From: a virus
DNA: 41,145 nt
Direction: 5' to 3' (one strand)
Virus record (IMG/VR): IMGVR_UViG_3300042519_001014
Coordinates: 1-41,145 of that record
Shown: in pieces, positions 1 through 6,311 of the stretch
How positions within the stretch are numbered: the stretch's first letter is position 1
How the letters are laid out: each line of letters starts with the position of its first letter
Position numbers and translations under genes: made by a program
The notes under the pieces: generated by a model
The model's database searches: none
What the model was told of the DNA's origin: nothing
The model's input: the letters and a program-made list of their open reading frames with translations, nothing else

Positions 1-2
1 AT

Positions 3-620
3 AAACAGGACAAGGCCATCGAGCGCGCGGCTGGCTATGTCAAGGTGGCTAAGGATGTGAACGCTGGAGCCGAGCAGACCCCGCCGACCAAGACTGTAGG
101 CGTACTGCTGGAGGCCGCTGGCTCATACTTGGACAAGCCTTCCCAAAAGAACATCGACCACGCCCTTGCGCTGGCGGGCGATCATAGCAAACTGGCCAAG
201 GTCAAGGAAGAGGCCGACAAGACGATCAAGGAGATCAACGCGGCTTGGGAGGCAGTGGTCAAAGACGCCGAGCGCCGCCGCGTGGTGGCCGAGCAGAATC
301 TGGCCAAGAAGCATATGGAACTGGAAGCGGCCAATAAGGAGAAGCAGGACACCTACCTGCTGGCCCTAGGCGCTGGCCTGATCGCGATTGGCGCATTTGC
401 CCTGCTCTTTGGCCATTGGGTAGGCATAGGCAAGGTAGGGGCGATAAGCCTGATGGCCTCTGGCGCTGGCGTGGCGGCCCTTCCTAGGCTGTTTGACCAC
501 CCAGCCTTCATCTGGGTATCCCTTGGCCTGATCGGGGTGGCTGGAATCCAAGCCTTGTTTGCCTTATGGCGCCGATTGTTCCCCAAGGTTGACAAACCTG
601 ATCCAGATCCCACGCTCTGA
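3..620 (+). CDS. Membrane protein with coiled coil and about three TM segments, 5' truncated
   Basis: The frame is open to the left edge, so the true start is outside the window; a GTG at 45 is the only plausible internal start. About 205 residues are visible. A charged, Ala/Glu/Lys-rich helical stretch likely to form a coiled coil (about residues 60-115) is followed by three hydrophobic segments (starting around TYLLALGAGLIAIGAFALLF, then VGAISLMASGAGVAAL, then FIWVSLGLIGVAGIQALF) and a short basic-acidic tail. It is therefore likely an inner-membrane protein. Size and topology would suit a holin-like or infection-associated membrane protein, but no family is recognised. A strong terminator follows at 671-705, so it ends a transcription unit. 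Confidence 0.65.
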   Translation, partial: KQDKAIERAAGYVKVAKDVNAGAEQTPPTKTVGVLLEAAGSYLDKPSQKNIDHALALAGDHSKLAKVKEEADKTIKEINAAWEAVVKDAERRRVVAEQNLAKKHMELEAANKEKQDTYLLALGAGLIAIGAFALLFGHWVGIGKVGAISLMASGAGVAALPRLFDHPAFIWVSLGLIGVAGIQALFALWRRLFPKVDKPDPDPTL

Positions 621-652
621 GGTCTAGCGGATTGTCGTTCGCTGGGTGAAGC

Positions 653-670
653 AAAAGGCCGACAAGCCTT
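653..670 (-). terminator. Possible minus-strand terminator downstream of the tRNAs
   Basis: Read on the minus strand, a 5-bp stem (AAGGC/GCCTT) with a 6-nt loop is followed by TT. It lies 45 nt beyond the 3' CCA of tRNA-Arg and beside the plus-strand terminator, so the pair would act as a two-way stop. The stem is short and the T run weak. Confidence 0.4.
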
Positions 671-705
671 CTCCCGCCTGTCCTAAGAAAGCAGGTGGGA
701 GTTTT
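671..705 (+). terminator. Rho-independent terminator after the left-edge gene
   Basis: A 10-bp stem (671-680 pairing with 692-701, one G-T pair) with an 11-nt loop is followed by TTTT and then a further T-rich run. It lies about 50 nt after the stop codon at 620 and insulates the minus-strand tRNA genes from plus-strand transcription. Confidence 0.8.
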
Positions 706-714
706 GCTTTAGAG

Positions 715-789
715 TGGTGCGGGTGCTGGGAATCGAACCCAGATCAGCCGCTTAGAAGGCGGCGGTTCTATCCATTGAACTACACCCAC
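715..789 (-). tRNA. tRNA-Arg (anticodon TCT), CCA encoded
   Basis: The minus strand folds into a full cloverleaf: a 7-bp acceptor (GTGGGTG with CACCCGC, one T-G pair), D stem GTTC/GAAC, anticodon stem GCCGC/GCGGC around the loop CTTCTAA, T stem CTGGG/CCCAG around TTCGATT, discriminator A and an encoded CCA. The anticodon TCT reads AGA and AGG. Its first base directly follows the CCA of the upstream tRNA-Thr with no spacer. AGA is a preferred Arg codon in the late genes here and is absent from the sampled early gene at 11727-12818. Confidence 0.95.
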
Positions 790-864
790 TGGAGCCTCAG
801 GCAGGGATCGAACCTGCGACACCCTGTTTACAAAACAGGAGTTCTGCCGCTGAACTACTGAGGC
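790..864 (-). tRNA. tRNA-Thr (anticodon TGT), CCA encoded
   Basis: The cloverleaf is perfect: acceptor GCCTCAG/CTGAGGC, D stem GTTC/GAAC, anticodon stem CCTGT/ACAGG around TTTGTAA, T stem GCAGG/CCTGC around TTCGATC, discriminator T and encoded CCA. The anticodon TGT reads ACA, a codon common in late genes and absent from the sampled early gene at 11727-12818. The first ten bases of the tRNA (855-864) are also the last codons and the TAG stop of the upstream HTH gene, so the mRNA and the tRNA must be processed from one transcript. The 3' end abuts tRNA-Arg. Confidence 0.95.
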
Positions 865-1316
865 GGCAATTCTGGAGGGAGGTCAATGACCTGCCCGCGT
901 AGCATCTTGTCCAGATCATCGTGGCTGATCTTCAGCCTGTGTTCCGTGACTGTGGTAGGCTGATCGTTCAGGGAGAGCGCTTTGTCTGTGATGATCGCGA
1001 TGGCCAATGGTAGTTGCGATGGAGACAAGTTATCGACCTCAACCAGCAAGCGCTCTCCCATCCGCGCGGCGGCCGCCATCAGGTTGGCGCCGTGGGCTTT
1101 CTTCCAAGCGTTGGTATCAACGCCCTTCGTAAGATCGTTCCTGATCGCGGAGACAGTATGCTCGGACGATCCGACAGCCTTGGCCGTGGCCACGATGCCT
1201 TCGCCAGCCTCAAGGCGCTTCTCGATCTCTTCGCGCTTCTCCTTGGGGATCTTGGTTCCCTTGTGCCGCGACTTGATGTCGGTTCGGATCCGCTCTGGCT
1301 TAGGCTCGTATTCCAT
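855..1316 (-). CDS. HTH protein, candidate small terminase subunit
   Basis: This encodes 153 residues from ATG at 1316 (protein start MEYEPKPER). An upstream in-frame ATG at 1412 would run into the RusA gene and is less likely. An N-terminal helix-turn-helix follows a basic segment (around KREEIEKRLEAGEGIVATAK, then GSSEHTVSAI). The C-terminal half is helical and ends in a pattern (ITDKALSLNDQPTTVTEH) that I associate with small terminase-like HTH proteins. That assignment is inferred; it could also be a transcription regulator. It sits 13 kb from the large terminase gene, which would be unusual unless the genome is circularly permuted. Its stop codon lies inside tRNA-Thr. Confidence 0.6.
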   Translation of the reverse strand: MEYEPKPERIRTDIKSRHKGTKIPKEKREEIEKRLEAGEGIVATAKAVGSSEHTVSAIRNDLTKGVDTNAWKKAHGANLMAAAARMGERLLVEVDNLSPSQLPLAIAIITDKALSLNDQPTTVTEHRLKISHDDLDKMLRGQVIDLPPELPPQ

Positions 1317-1364
1317 TCCGTAACTTTGCTCGACTTGTACGAACTGGTCAACTACTGACAGCGT

Positions 1365-1829
1365 ATGAAAACCCTTCACTTCGACATCGCCCCGCCTGAG
1401 ACCACCCACCAAGCCGCGTTGCAGATCCTAAAGAACAAGCAGACAGGCAAAATGTTCGTAGGCAAGATGAAGAAGAGCGATGCCAAGAAATGGGAGACCG
1501 CCTTCCTTACCCTTCTGGCCGCCCAAAAGCCCAAGGCGCCCTACTTTGCTGGCAAGCCGTTACGGATCATTGTGGCCCTGTTCTACCTGCCGCCCAAGTG
1601 CAGACCCTGTAAGGAAATTGAATGGAAGACCACAAAGCCCGATGCGGACAATGTGGTCAAAACCATCTTGGACTGCTTAGTGATCGCTGGCTACATCGAG
1701 GCTGACCAGAAGATCGCCGACCTGCGCGTGATGAAACTGGAGTGGGATAAGGGTGGCTTCACCGAAGTGATGATCGATGGGTGCAACCCCTTTAGCCACC
1801 CTCAGGTCGCCTCGCCGCTGAAGTCGTAG
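1365..1829 (+). CDS. rusA: RusA-family Holliday junction resolvase
   Basis: The product has 154 residues, close to the usual RusA size. It shows the family signature KPDADNVVKTILDCL (residues 91-105, with D93 and D95) and the following acidic motif IEADQKIADL (D114), which together supply the metal-binding carboxylates. RusA dimers cut Holliday junctions, here probably resolving recombination or replication intermediates before packaging. It is the only plus-strand gene in a minus-strand block; its 3' end overlaps the 3' end of the convergent DnaC-like gene by 28 bases. The 48-base gap to the divergent HTH gene at 1316 must hold its promoter, but no clear consensus is visible there. Confidence 0.9.
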   Translation: MKTLHFDIAPPETTHQAALQILKNKQTGKMFVGKMKKSDAKKWETAFLTLLAAQKPKAPYFAGKPLRIIVALFYLPPKCRPCKEIEWKTTKPDADNVVKTILDCLVIAGYIEADQKIADLRVMKLEWDKGGFTEVMIDGCNPFSHPQVASPLKS

Positions 1830-2488
1830 AACTCTCGGAGTCTGGCCACGAATGCGGCCCCAGTTTCGGCGTCAGGAAATTTCGCCTTAAGGGTCGCGCC
1901 GTCATAGTTCGTGGTCAGCATCGTGGCGCGCTTGTTGGCGGCCCGCTCGTCTACGATCTGGAACAGGCAGGACTGGGTGCGCTCGGTCAACTTCTCCTTG
2001 CCTAGGTCATCGATGAACAGGAACGAGTGGCCGCACCAGCGATCTACCACGCGGTGCCAGTCTCCCTTCTGGAAGCCTTCCTGCAACTGGAACTCGATGT
2101 CGCGCATCGTCAGGGTCTTCACCTTGACTCCGCTGGCATCGAGCCGCTTGCAGATCTCCCAAGCCGTTCTGGTCTTCCCGATCCGCGTAGTTCCGTGGAG
2201 CAGGAGGTTACCCTTGCCGCTGTGGGGCGTCCAGTTCTTGGCCAAGTACGCCAGACGCGCGGGTAGCCTAGAACAATCAGTGTCCTGAAAGACGGCAGGT
2301 ACGGCCAGACCATCCCGCTTGATCCGCTTGGCCTCGGCCGCCGCGAAGGCGGCATCGGCCTTGGCCGTGCATTCAGGGGACGCGCAGACATCAGGCGCGC
2401 CGAACTGGACTGTCTTGCCGCCGATCTCAAACGAGAGGCCAGTGGTCTTGCTCCCGCAGTGGAGGCAGGTGCCGTGCTTAGAATCCAT
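1802..2488 (-). CDS. DnaC/IstB-type helicase loader ATPase
   Basis: This encodes 228 residues from ATG at 2488; that start overlaps the end of the upstream initiator-like gene by 11 bases, suggesting translational coupling. An N-terminal zinc-ribbon-like part (CLHC at 8-11, then C35 and C40) precedes an AAA+ core with Walker A GTTRIGKT (99-106), Walker B FLFIDD (156-161) and a sensor-1 type LTTNY (191-195). Proteins of this family open and load the hexameric replicative helicase. No phage helicase or polymerase is present in the window, so the partner is probably the host DnaB. Together with the next gene it forms a minimal helicase-recruitment cassette. Confidence 0.85.
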   Translation of the reverse strand: MDSKHGTCLHCGSKTTGLSFEIGGKTVQFGAPDVCASPECTAKADAAFAAAEAKRIKRDGLAVPAVFQDTDCSRLPARLAYLAKNWTPHSGKGNLLLHGTTRIGKTRTAWEICKRLDASGVKVKTLTMRDIEFQLQEGFQKGDWHRVVDRWCGHSFLFIDDLGKEKLTERTQSCLFQIVDERAANKRATMLTTNYDGATLKAKFPDAETGAAFVARLREFYDFSGEAT

Positions 2489-3161
2489 TCTTGTGATCCT
2501 CGCTGGTGAGCGTCTTCTTGGGCAGGTGCTGGTTGGCCTTGCGGACTGGGAACAGGCCGTACCAGCCGTTCCTGATCGAGGCATCGATCATCTCCTTGGC
2601 GGCATCCGCGAAGGTCAGGCCGTGCTTGTCGGCCTCGGCCTTAACGACATCCACATTGGCTTCCAAGGCGCGCTGGGTGAGCGGGCGCTTGATCTCCAGA
2701 CGATGGACGATGAACAGGCTGAAGGCTTCCTTGGCCTTGTCCGTGTTCTCTACCCTAGCCTTAACAAAAGCCTCAGAAACACATACGCTCTTATTCTTAT
2801 TATCTTTTACTTTATGTACTACCCTATTGATGGCAGTTTCCTGCCTAGGGGGGTGGCAGTTTTCCTCCTCCGAAGACTTGTTCGATGGCTTGGAGTAGGT
2901 GCTAGAGATCCTGCGGTTGCCGTCCTGACTCCAGCGCCTGAGGACATTGGCTTCCTCAAGGCGCGCTAGGTAGTCGCGGATCTGGCGCTCGCCGACCCCT
3001 ACAGTGTTCGCGAGGTAGGCGTTGGATGCCCAGCATCCATCTCCCCTGTCTAGGGCGTCTACGACCCCAGCAAGCACCTTCTCGGTGACGCTGAGATCGG
3101 GACGGAGCCAGAGATCGCGGGGGATGAAGATGCCGACAAAGCCGAGTGAAGGGTTTTCCAT
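2478..3161 (-). CDS. Replication-initiator-like winged-HTH protein
   Basis: The product has 227 residues. The N-terminal half has a winged-helix pattern (LSVTEKVLAGVVDAL, then SNAYLANTVGVGERQIRDYL and LEEANVLRRW). A low-complexity Ser/Lys linker follows, and the C-terminal region ends in IDASIRNGWYGLFPVRK, the short motif typical of phage replisome organisers (DnaD-like or lambda O-like). It lies directly before the helicase loader, as in many phage origins, so it probably binds the origin and recruits the loader. The start follows the previous stop by one base (TGATATGG). Around 2780-2830 the DNA is unusually AT-rich for this module and codes for the linker. Confidence 0.75.
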   Translation of the reverse strand: MENPSLGFVGIFIPRDLWLRPDLSVTEKVLAGVVDALDRGDGCWASNAYLANTVGVGERQIRDYLARLEEANVLRRWSQDGNRRISSTYSKPSNKSSEEENCHPPRQETAINRVVHKVKDNKNKSVCVSEAFVKARVENTDKAKEAFSLFIVHRLEIKRPLTQRALEANVDVVKAEADKHGLTFADAAKEMIDASIRNGWYGLFPVRKANQHLPKKTLTSEDHKNGF

Positions 3162-3162
3162 A

Positions 3163-3426
3163 TCAGTTGCTCAGGTAGACCACGCGGTTGCGGCCATCGT
3201 ACTCGTAGTGGGAGATCAGGCCAGCCTTGCGGAGGGCCGTGATCGCTCCAGTGATGTACCGAGGGGTGACGCCGAATACCATAGCGGCTTCCCTGTTGCT
3301 GACGCGGGCGATGCCGTCAACGGATCGCTCCTTGAGGTAGCCGTGGATGATGGCGAAGAAGCACTGGCCTCCCAGCGCGTTGAGCGCCGAGAGGTCAACA
3401 GTGACGGAGTTCGGGAGGTTTTCCAT
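3163..3426 (-). CDS. Small winged-HTH DNA-binding protein
   Basis: This 87-residue protein starts at ATG 3426, one base after the TAA of the RecE-like gene (TAATATGG). It has a short polar N-terminus, then an HTH (SNREAAMVFGVTPRYITGAI) and a wing (LRKAGLISHYEYDGRNRVVY). This is the MarR/replication-protein type of winged helix. It may be a regulator of the minus-strand operon or a partner of the initiator-like protein encoded next. The first five codons resemble those of the next gene (both start with Met-Glu-Asn), as if the start regions were duplicated. Confidence 0.7.
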   Translation of the reverse strand: MENLPNSVTVDLSALNALGGQCFFAIIHGYLKERSVDGIARVSNREAAMVFGVTPRYITGAITALRKAGLISHYEYDGRNRVVYLSN

Positions 3427-3427
3427 A

Positions 3428-4228
3428 TTAGGCTTCGATCTCGATGAAGTCGGAAGAGTAGCAGGGATAGACGCCGACATTCTCGGCCTTCTCCCACTGC
3501 TTGAACAGATCCGCGCGGATCGCATCCCACTTGGCCAAGGTCTCGGCCTTGATGGTATAGATCCCCACGGCGTAGGGGGCGACCTTCTCCACGGCGGCAA
3601 AGGCGAACTTGGTGTTCTTGTCGCCGAGGCCAGTGCGGCGGGCCAGATCCAGATAGTGGCTTGCTTGCAGGGCGTATGAATACTTGAACACCTCCTTACG
3701 CCAGCCAAACGGATCGGCCGCGATTGTGGTCTTGATGTCCCAGATGATGTTGCGCTCAGGGTCGAAGAGATCGAGGCGGGCCTTCAATTGGAGGCCGTTG
3801 TCGGACGGCGCGAACAGGCTGATCTCAGGGGTTCCGACTCGGAGGGATCCAGAGAAGTTCATCGTGTCCTTGAGGGACGCGGCTACCGAGACGGCCGTCT
3901 GGTAGTCCTCGGCCTTCAGCAGGTTCTTGCCAGCGTTGGCGGCCACGAACTCAGCATAGGCGGCCTTGCCGACAGTGGTTCGGCGATCAATGCCGACAGG
4001 CAGGACGGCCCAGTTCTTCAGGAACTTCTCAGGCTCCAGCGTGGCTTCGTGGATCGCGGTGCCGAGAAGCATATCGCTGGTCGGTTCCTCCTTCTCAGCC
4101 GACAGGTGCGCCTTGAGGTGCGCGGGCGACTTGAGCAGGTGGCCGAGCAGGGACTTGCTCAGGCCCGCGCTGGAGTGGTAGGTGGAGGCGTCCAGATCGT
4201 AGACGACTTTGGTGATCGGTGTGGTCAT
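3428..4228 (-). CDS. RecE-like PD-(D/E)XK exonuclease
   Basis: The 266-residue product matches the RecE/exonuclease VIII-type phage nuclease (DUF3799-like). Visible motifs are the N-terminal YHSSAGLSKSLLGHLLKSP, GTAIHEATLEP (56-66), E135 in TPEISLF, the catalytic D153 (RLDLF) and D164-x-K166 (IWDIKTT), and the RecB-family Q188xxxY192. It should resect double-stranded ends 5' to 3', leaving single strands for the Rad52-like annealing protein encoded at 6308-7069. The two partners are not adjacent; they sit on opposite sides of the divergent promoter region. Confidence 0.85.
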   Translation of the reverse strand: MTTPITKVVYDLDASTYHSSAGLSKSLLGHLLKSPAHLKAHLSAEKEEPTSDMLLGTAIHEATLEPEKFLKNWAVLPVGIDRRTTVGKAAYAEFVAANAGKNLLKAEDYQTAVSVAASLKDTMNFSGSLRVGTPEISLFAPSDNGLQLKARLDLFDPERNIIWDIKTTIAADPFGWRKEVFKYSYALQASHYLDLARRTGLGDKNTKFAFAAVEKVAPYAVGIYTIKAETLAKWDAIRADLFKQWEKAENVGVYPCYSSDFIEIEA

Positions 4229-4249
4229 TGGTGTGTTGGGGGGAAAGGG

Positions 4250-4489
4250 TTACTTGTTCTTCTTCTTGAGGCCGCCCACGAACAGGTAGTGAGCGAGGCC
4301 AGCATCGAGGGTCTTGAGACCGCCGTTATGGGTCTGGCAAGCCGCGATGACTTTGGCTTCGACATACTGGTCGAGCGCGTGGAGGAAAGCGCGGGAGACG
4401 CGCTTGCCTTGGGACTTGGCGAGACCACGGATGATGGTCGCCTTCAGGTAGTGGATCTTGTTGTGCATAGTGCGGGTGAAGGACTCCAT
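4250..4489 (-). CDS. Small basic protein, possibly histone-fold-like
   Basis: This encodes 79 residues from ATG at 4489, the first gene of the minus-strand operon. The core (KRVSRAFLHALDQYVEAKVI, then ACQTHNGGLKTLDAGL) shows a helix, strap and KT[IL]-type loop order resembling the second half of archaeal-type histones, and the C-terminus is lysine-rich (GGLKKKNK). This is a pattern resemblance only. It could equally be a small HTH-like or unknown conserved phage protein. A later ATG at 4468 is possible. Confidence 0.55.
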   Translation of the reverse strand: MESFTRTMHNKIHYLKATIIRGLAKSQGKRVSRAFLHALDQYVEAKVIAACQTHNGGLKTLDAGLAHYLFVGGLKKKNK

Positions 4490-4520
4490 TAGAACAGATC
4501 TTCGGCGTAAGTCAAGCCAC

Positions 4521-4549
4521 ATAAAAACACCTCTTGACACTTTGTGCAA
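4521..4549 (-). promoter_or_regulatory. Minus-strand early promoter for the 4489-1802 operon
   Basis: On the minus strand TTGCAC (4549-4544) and TTTTAT (4526-4521) are separated by exactly 17 bases, a sigma-70-like arrangement. The start codon of the first gene is about 30 bases downstream. It overlaps the plus-strand promoter at 4534-4561. Confidence 0.5.
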
Positions 4550-4561
4550 CATCCCTACACC
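4534..4561 (+). promoter_or_regulatory. Plus-strand early promoter for the 4585-7551 operon
   Basis: TTGACA (4534-4539) is followed after 16 bases by TACACC (4556-4561). The leader then reads ..TCTCACCCAGTCC.., similar to the CACCCA leaders of the four strong early promoters further right. The downstream ATG is at 4585. Confidence 0.5.
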
Positions 4562-4584
4562 TTGAGATCTCACCCAGTCCTACT

Positions 4585-5013
4585 ATGGAACACCAACCCA
4601 AAAATGACGCTGTTCGCGTCACGATCCCGATCAAAGGAGTCATCGAGTCTATCGATGGTTCCAAGCGCAAGTTCACTGTCTCAGCCGAGTTCGTTGTCGT
4701 GCTGTTGCAGATGGTCACCGCTCCTGAGTCCGATGAACACGGCGATATCTTCCACGCCACGCGAGTCCTCTTCACGACCAAGTCGTGCGGCTGGCTTCGC
4801 TGGCAAGATATCAAGTTCAAGGACAGCGATGAATTCCTAGCGAAGCGTAAGGCCGAACTTTCCGAAACGGAAATTTCTGGTATGGCCCACGATCACCAAG
4901 ACGAACAGGACGCCAAGGCGGCCGCCGTTCAGGCTATGGCCTACGGCAACAGCCAGTACGCCCGATCCAGCGTCATCCAAGTTCTACTCTCCCGATGCGA
5001 ATTCTCCTTCTAA
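4585..5013 (+). CDS. Hypothetical protein, first gene of the plus-strand operon
   Basis: This encodes 142 residues from ATG at 4585 (start MEHQPKNDAVRV). The N-terminal half looks beta-rich (VRVTIPIKGVIESI, KFTVSAEFVVVLLQMV); the rest is acidic and helical (LSETEISGMAHDHQDEQDAK). No family is recognised. It is the promoter-proximal gene, and its last 19 bases overlap the transglycosylase gene. Confidence 0.65.
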   Translation: MEHQPKNDAVRVTIPIKGVIESIDGSKRKFTVSAEFVVVLLQMVTAPESDEHGDIFHATRVLFTTKSCGWLRWQDIKFKDSDEFLAKRKAELSETEISGMAHDHQDEQDAKAAAVQAMAYGNSQYARSSVIQVLLSRCEFSF

Positions 5014-5432
5014 CCCTGATCTCCGCTACGGCTTGCTCGGCCAGCGAGATCGACTGGAAATTCGTAACCAGCGTGGCCGTGGCCGAATCGCGGATGCAGA
5101 ATTTGGCCATCGGCGACAATGGCGCCAGCCGTGGCGCTTGGCAGATGTCCGAGCGCGCGTGGGATCAGGTTAGCGCCAGCCGCCGCAAGCGCGGGGCCGA
5201 GGCTTACGACTGGTCTACCTACTGCTCCTACGAGGCCATCGCCCGCGAGTACGCCACCGAGTACCTGCGCTGGATCGAATCGCGCCTGATCGCCAATATG
5301 GGCCGCCAGCCTACCCGCTCGGAAATTTACGCCGCGTGGAACCTTGGCGTGACTGGCTTTGCCCGCGTGGGCTACAGGCTGGCCGCCGTCCCCTCCGTCA
5401 CCAAGCGCGGGATCTCCCGCCTGTCCCGATGA
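4995..5432 (+). CDS. Exported lytic transglycosylase (SLT/goose-lysozyme-like fold)
   Basis: This encodes 145 residues. A short hydrophobic signal-like N-terminus (MRILLLTLISATACSAS) would send it across the inner membrane. Then come the catalytic Glu31 in VAVAESRMQN, the active-site segment GDNGASRGAWQM (40-51), and YAAWNLGVTGFARV near residue 115, the order expected for soluble lytic transglycosylases. It should cut peptidoglycan between MurNAc and GlcNAc. It could be the endolysin, secreted without a holin, but its place in the early recombination operon and the lack of an adjacent holin are odd. The 3' end overlaps the next start (ATGA). Confidence 0.75.
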   Translation: MRILLLTLISATACSASEIDWKFVTSVAVAESRMQNLAIGDNGASRGAWQMSERAWDQVSASRRKRGAEAYDWSTYCSYEAIAREYATEYLRWIESRLIANMGRQPTRSEIYAAWNLGVTGFARVGYRLAAVPSVTKRGISRLSR

Positions 5433-5566
5433 AGCGGATCCACGGCAACTACCGCCGCAAGCACGGCAAGCGCTCTGGGCGCAAGCCCAACTGGTATGTG
5501 GCGATTGCCTACCAGATCGCCTTTATGCAACGAGTCCTGAACAAGTGGGACGCCCGCCGCCGATGA
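5429..5566 (+). CDS. Small basic protein of 45 residues
   Basis: The start ATG overlaps the stop of the transglycosylase gene (ATGA), and its own stop overlaps the next ATG in the same way, which strongly supports translation. The N-terminal third is very basic (MKRIHGNYRRKHGKRSGRK), followed by an amphipathic stretch NWYVAIAYQIAFMQRVLNKW. The charge suggests nucleic acid or membrane binding. No family is recognised. Confidence 0.6.
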   Translation: MKRIHGNYRRKHGKRSGRKPNWYVAIAYQIAFMQRVLNKWDARRR

Positions 5567-6021
5567 GCCGCCCGACCTACGAGAACGATGGCCACCTCAG
5601 GGATGAGGAGGTCTGCATTGAGGCCGTGGAGGCCGTCTGGGGCGTGGCCTGTGTGAAGACGCCGCGCTACTACAAGATCGACTACTGCGTGGTGGATCCG
5701 AACAACCGCGTGGTCGGCTGGATCGAGATCAGGTGCAAGAACTTCGCCCGATCCCAGTACAGGACATTCTACACCTCGCTGGAGAAGTACCTGAGCGTCT
5801 GCCGCGCGCAGTACGCCACCGCTCGGCCAGCCTTCCTGCTGGTCAAGTGGAGCGATGGGATCTTCATCTACAGGGTCAACGCTCAGGATCTGGCCCGCCG
5901 CGAGATCACTGTCGGCGGCCGCACGGCCAACTCGCGCGGTGACGATCAGGACATCGAGCCTGTGATCCACATTCCTATCGCCGAGTTCACCAAACTGTCC
6001 GACTCTCGGAACCCATTCTGA
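5563..6021 (+). CDS. Hypothetical protein, possibly a PD-(D/E)XK-type nuclease
   Basis: This 152-residue product starts at ATG 5563, overlapping the previous stop (ATGA). An N-terminal acidic helix (DEEVCIEAVEAVWG) is followed by KIDYCVVDP and VVGWIEIRCKN: an aspartate (D40) and an E55xR57..K59 arrangement on consecutive strands, which resembles the core of small endonuclease-fold proteins. The exact ExK triad is imperfect, so it may be an inactive relative or a coincidence. Its position among recombination genes fits a DNA-processing role. Confidence 0.6.
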   Translation: MSRPTYENDGHLRDEEVCIEAVEAVWGVACVKTPRYYKIDYCVVDPNNRVVGWIEIRCKNFARSQYRTFYTSLEKYLSVCRAQYATARPAFLLVKWSDGIFIYRVNAQDLARREITVGGRTANSRGDDQDIEPVIHIPIAEFTKLSDSRNPF

Positions 6022-6311
6022 TGAAGAAAAAATTCCAAGTCTACGATCACCCCACGCGGTACACGATGCCCTCGTCCAAGAAAGGTCAGGTACACCTGAT
6101 CGATCTGGCCGCCAACGATATGCTCGGCGAGTGTTCCTGCGAACACTTCCAGTGCGTTGTCCTTCCGCGCTGGCGTCAGGCCAGCGAACTGGAGCGCCAG
6201 TGGAAATGGGAGTACAGGTGCAAGCACCTGACGATCATCCGCGAAGAGATCGGCACGATCTTCATCGCCGCGCTCAACGCCACCACCGAAATTTCCCCCA
6301 ACACCAAATGA
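6021..6311 (+). CDS. SWIM-type zinc-finger-like protein
   Basis: The 96-residue product shows C38-x-C40 and C67-x-H69 (GECSCEHF and YRCKHL), the CxC..CxH spacing of SWIM zinc fingers, which bind DNA or proteins and in several organisms partner with recombination factors. The start overlaps the previous stop (TGATG), and the stop overlaps the start of the Rad52-like gene (ATGA). Being translated just ahead of the annealing protein suggests a mediator role, which is inferred. Confidence 0.65.
   Translation: MKKKFQVYDHPTRYTMPSSKKGQVHLIDLAANDMLGECSCEHFQCVVLPRWRQASELERQWKWEYRCKHLTIIREEIGTIFIAALNATTEISPNTK

Noticed and set aside
646-861. A 71-codon plus-strand frame
   Set aside because: It runs through the terminator and both tRNA genes in the wrong direction. 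The tRNAs fold perfectly and explain the sequence.
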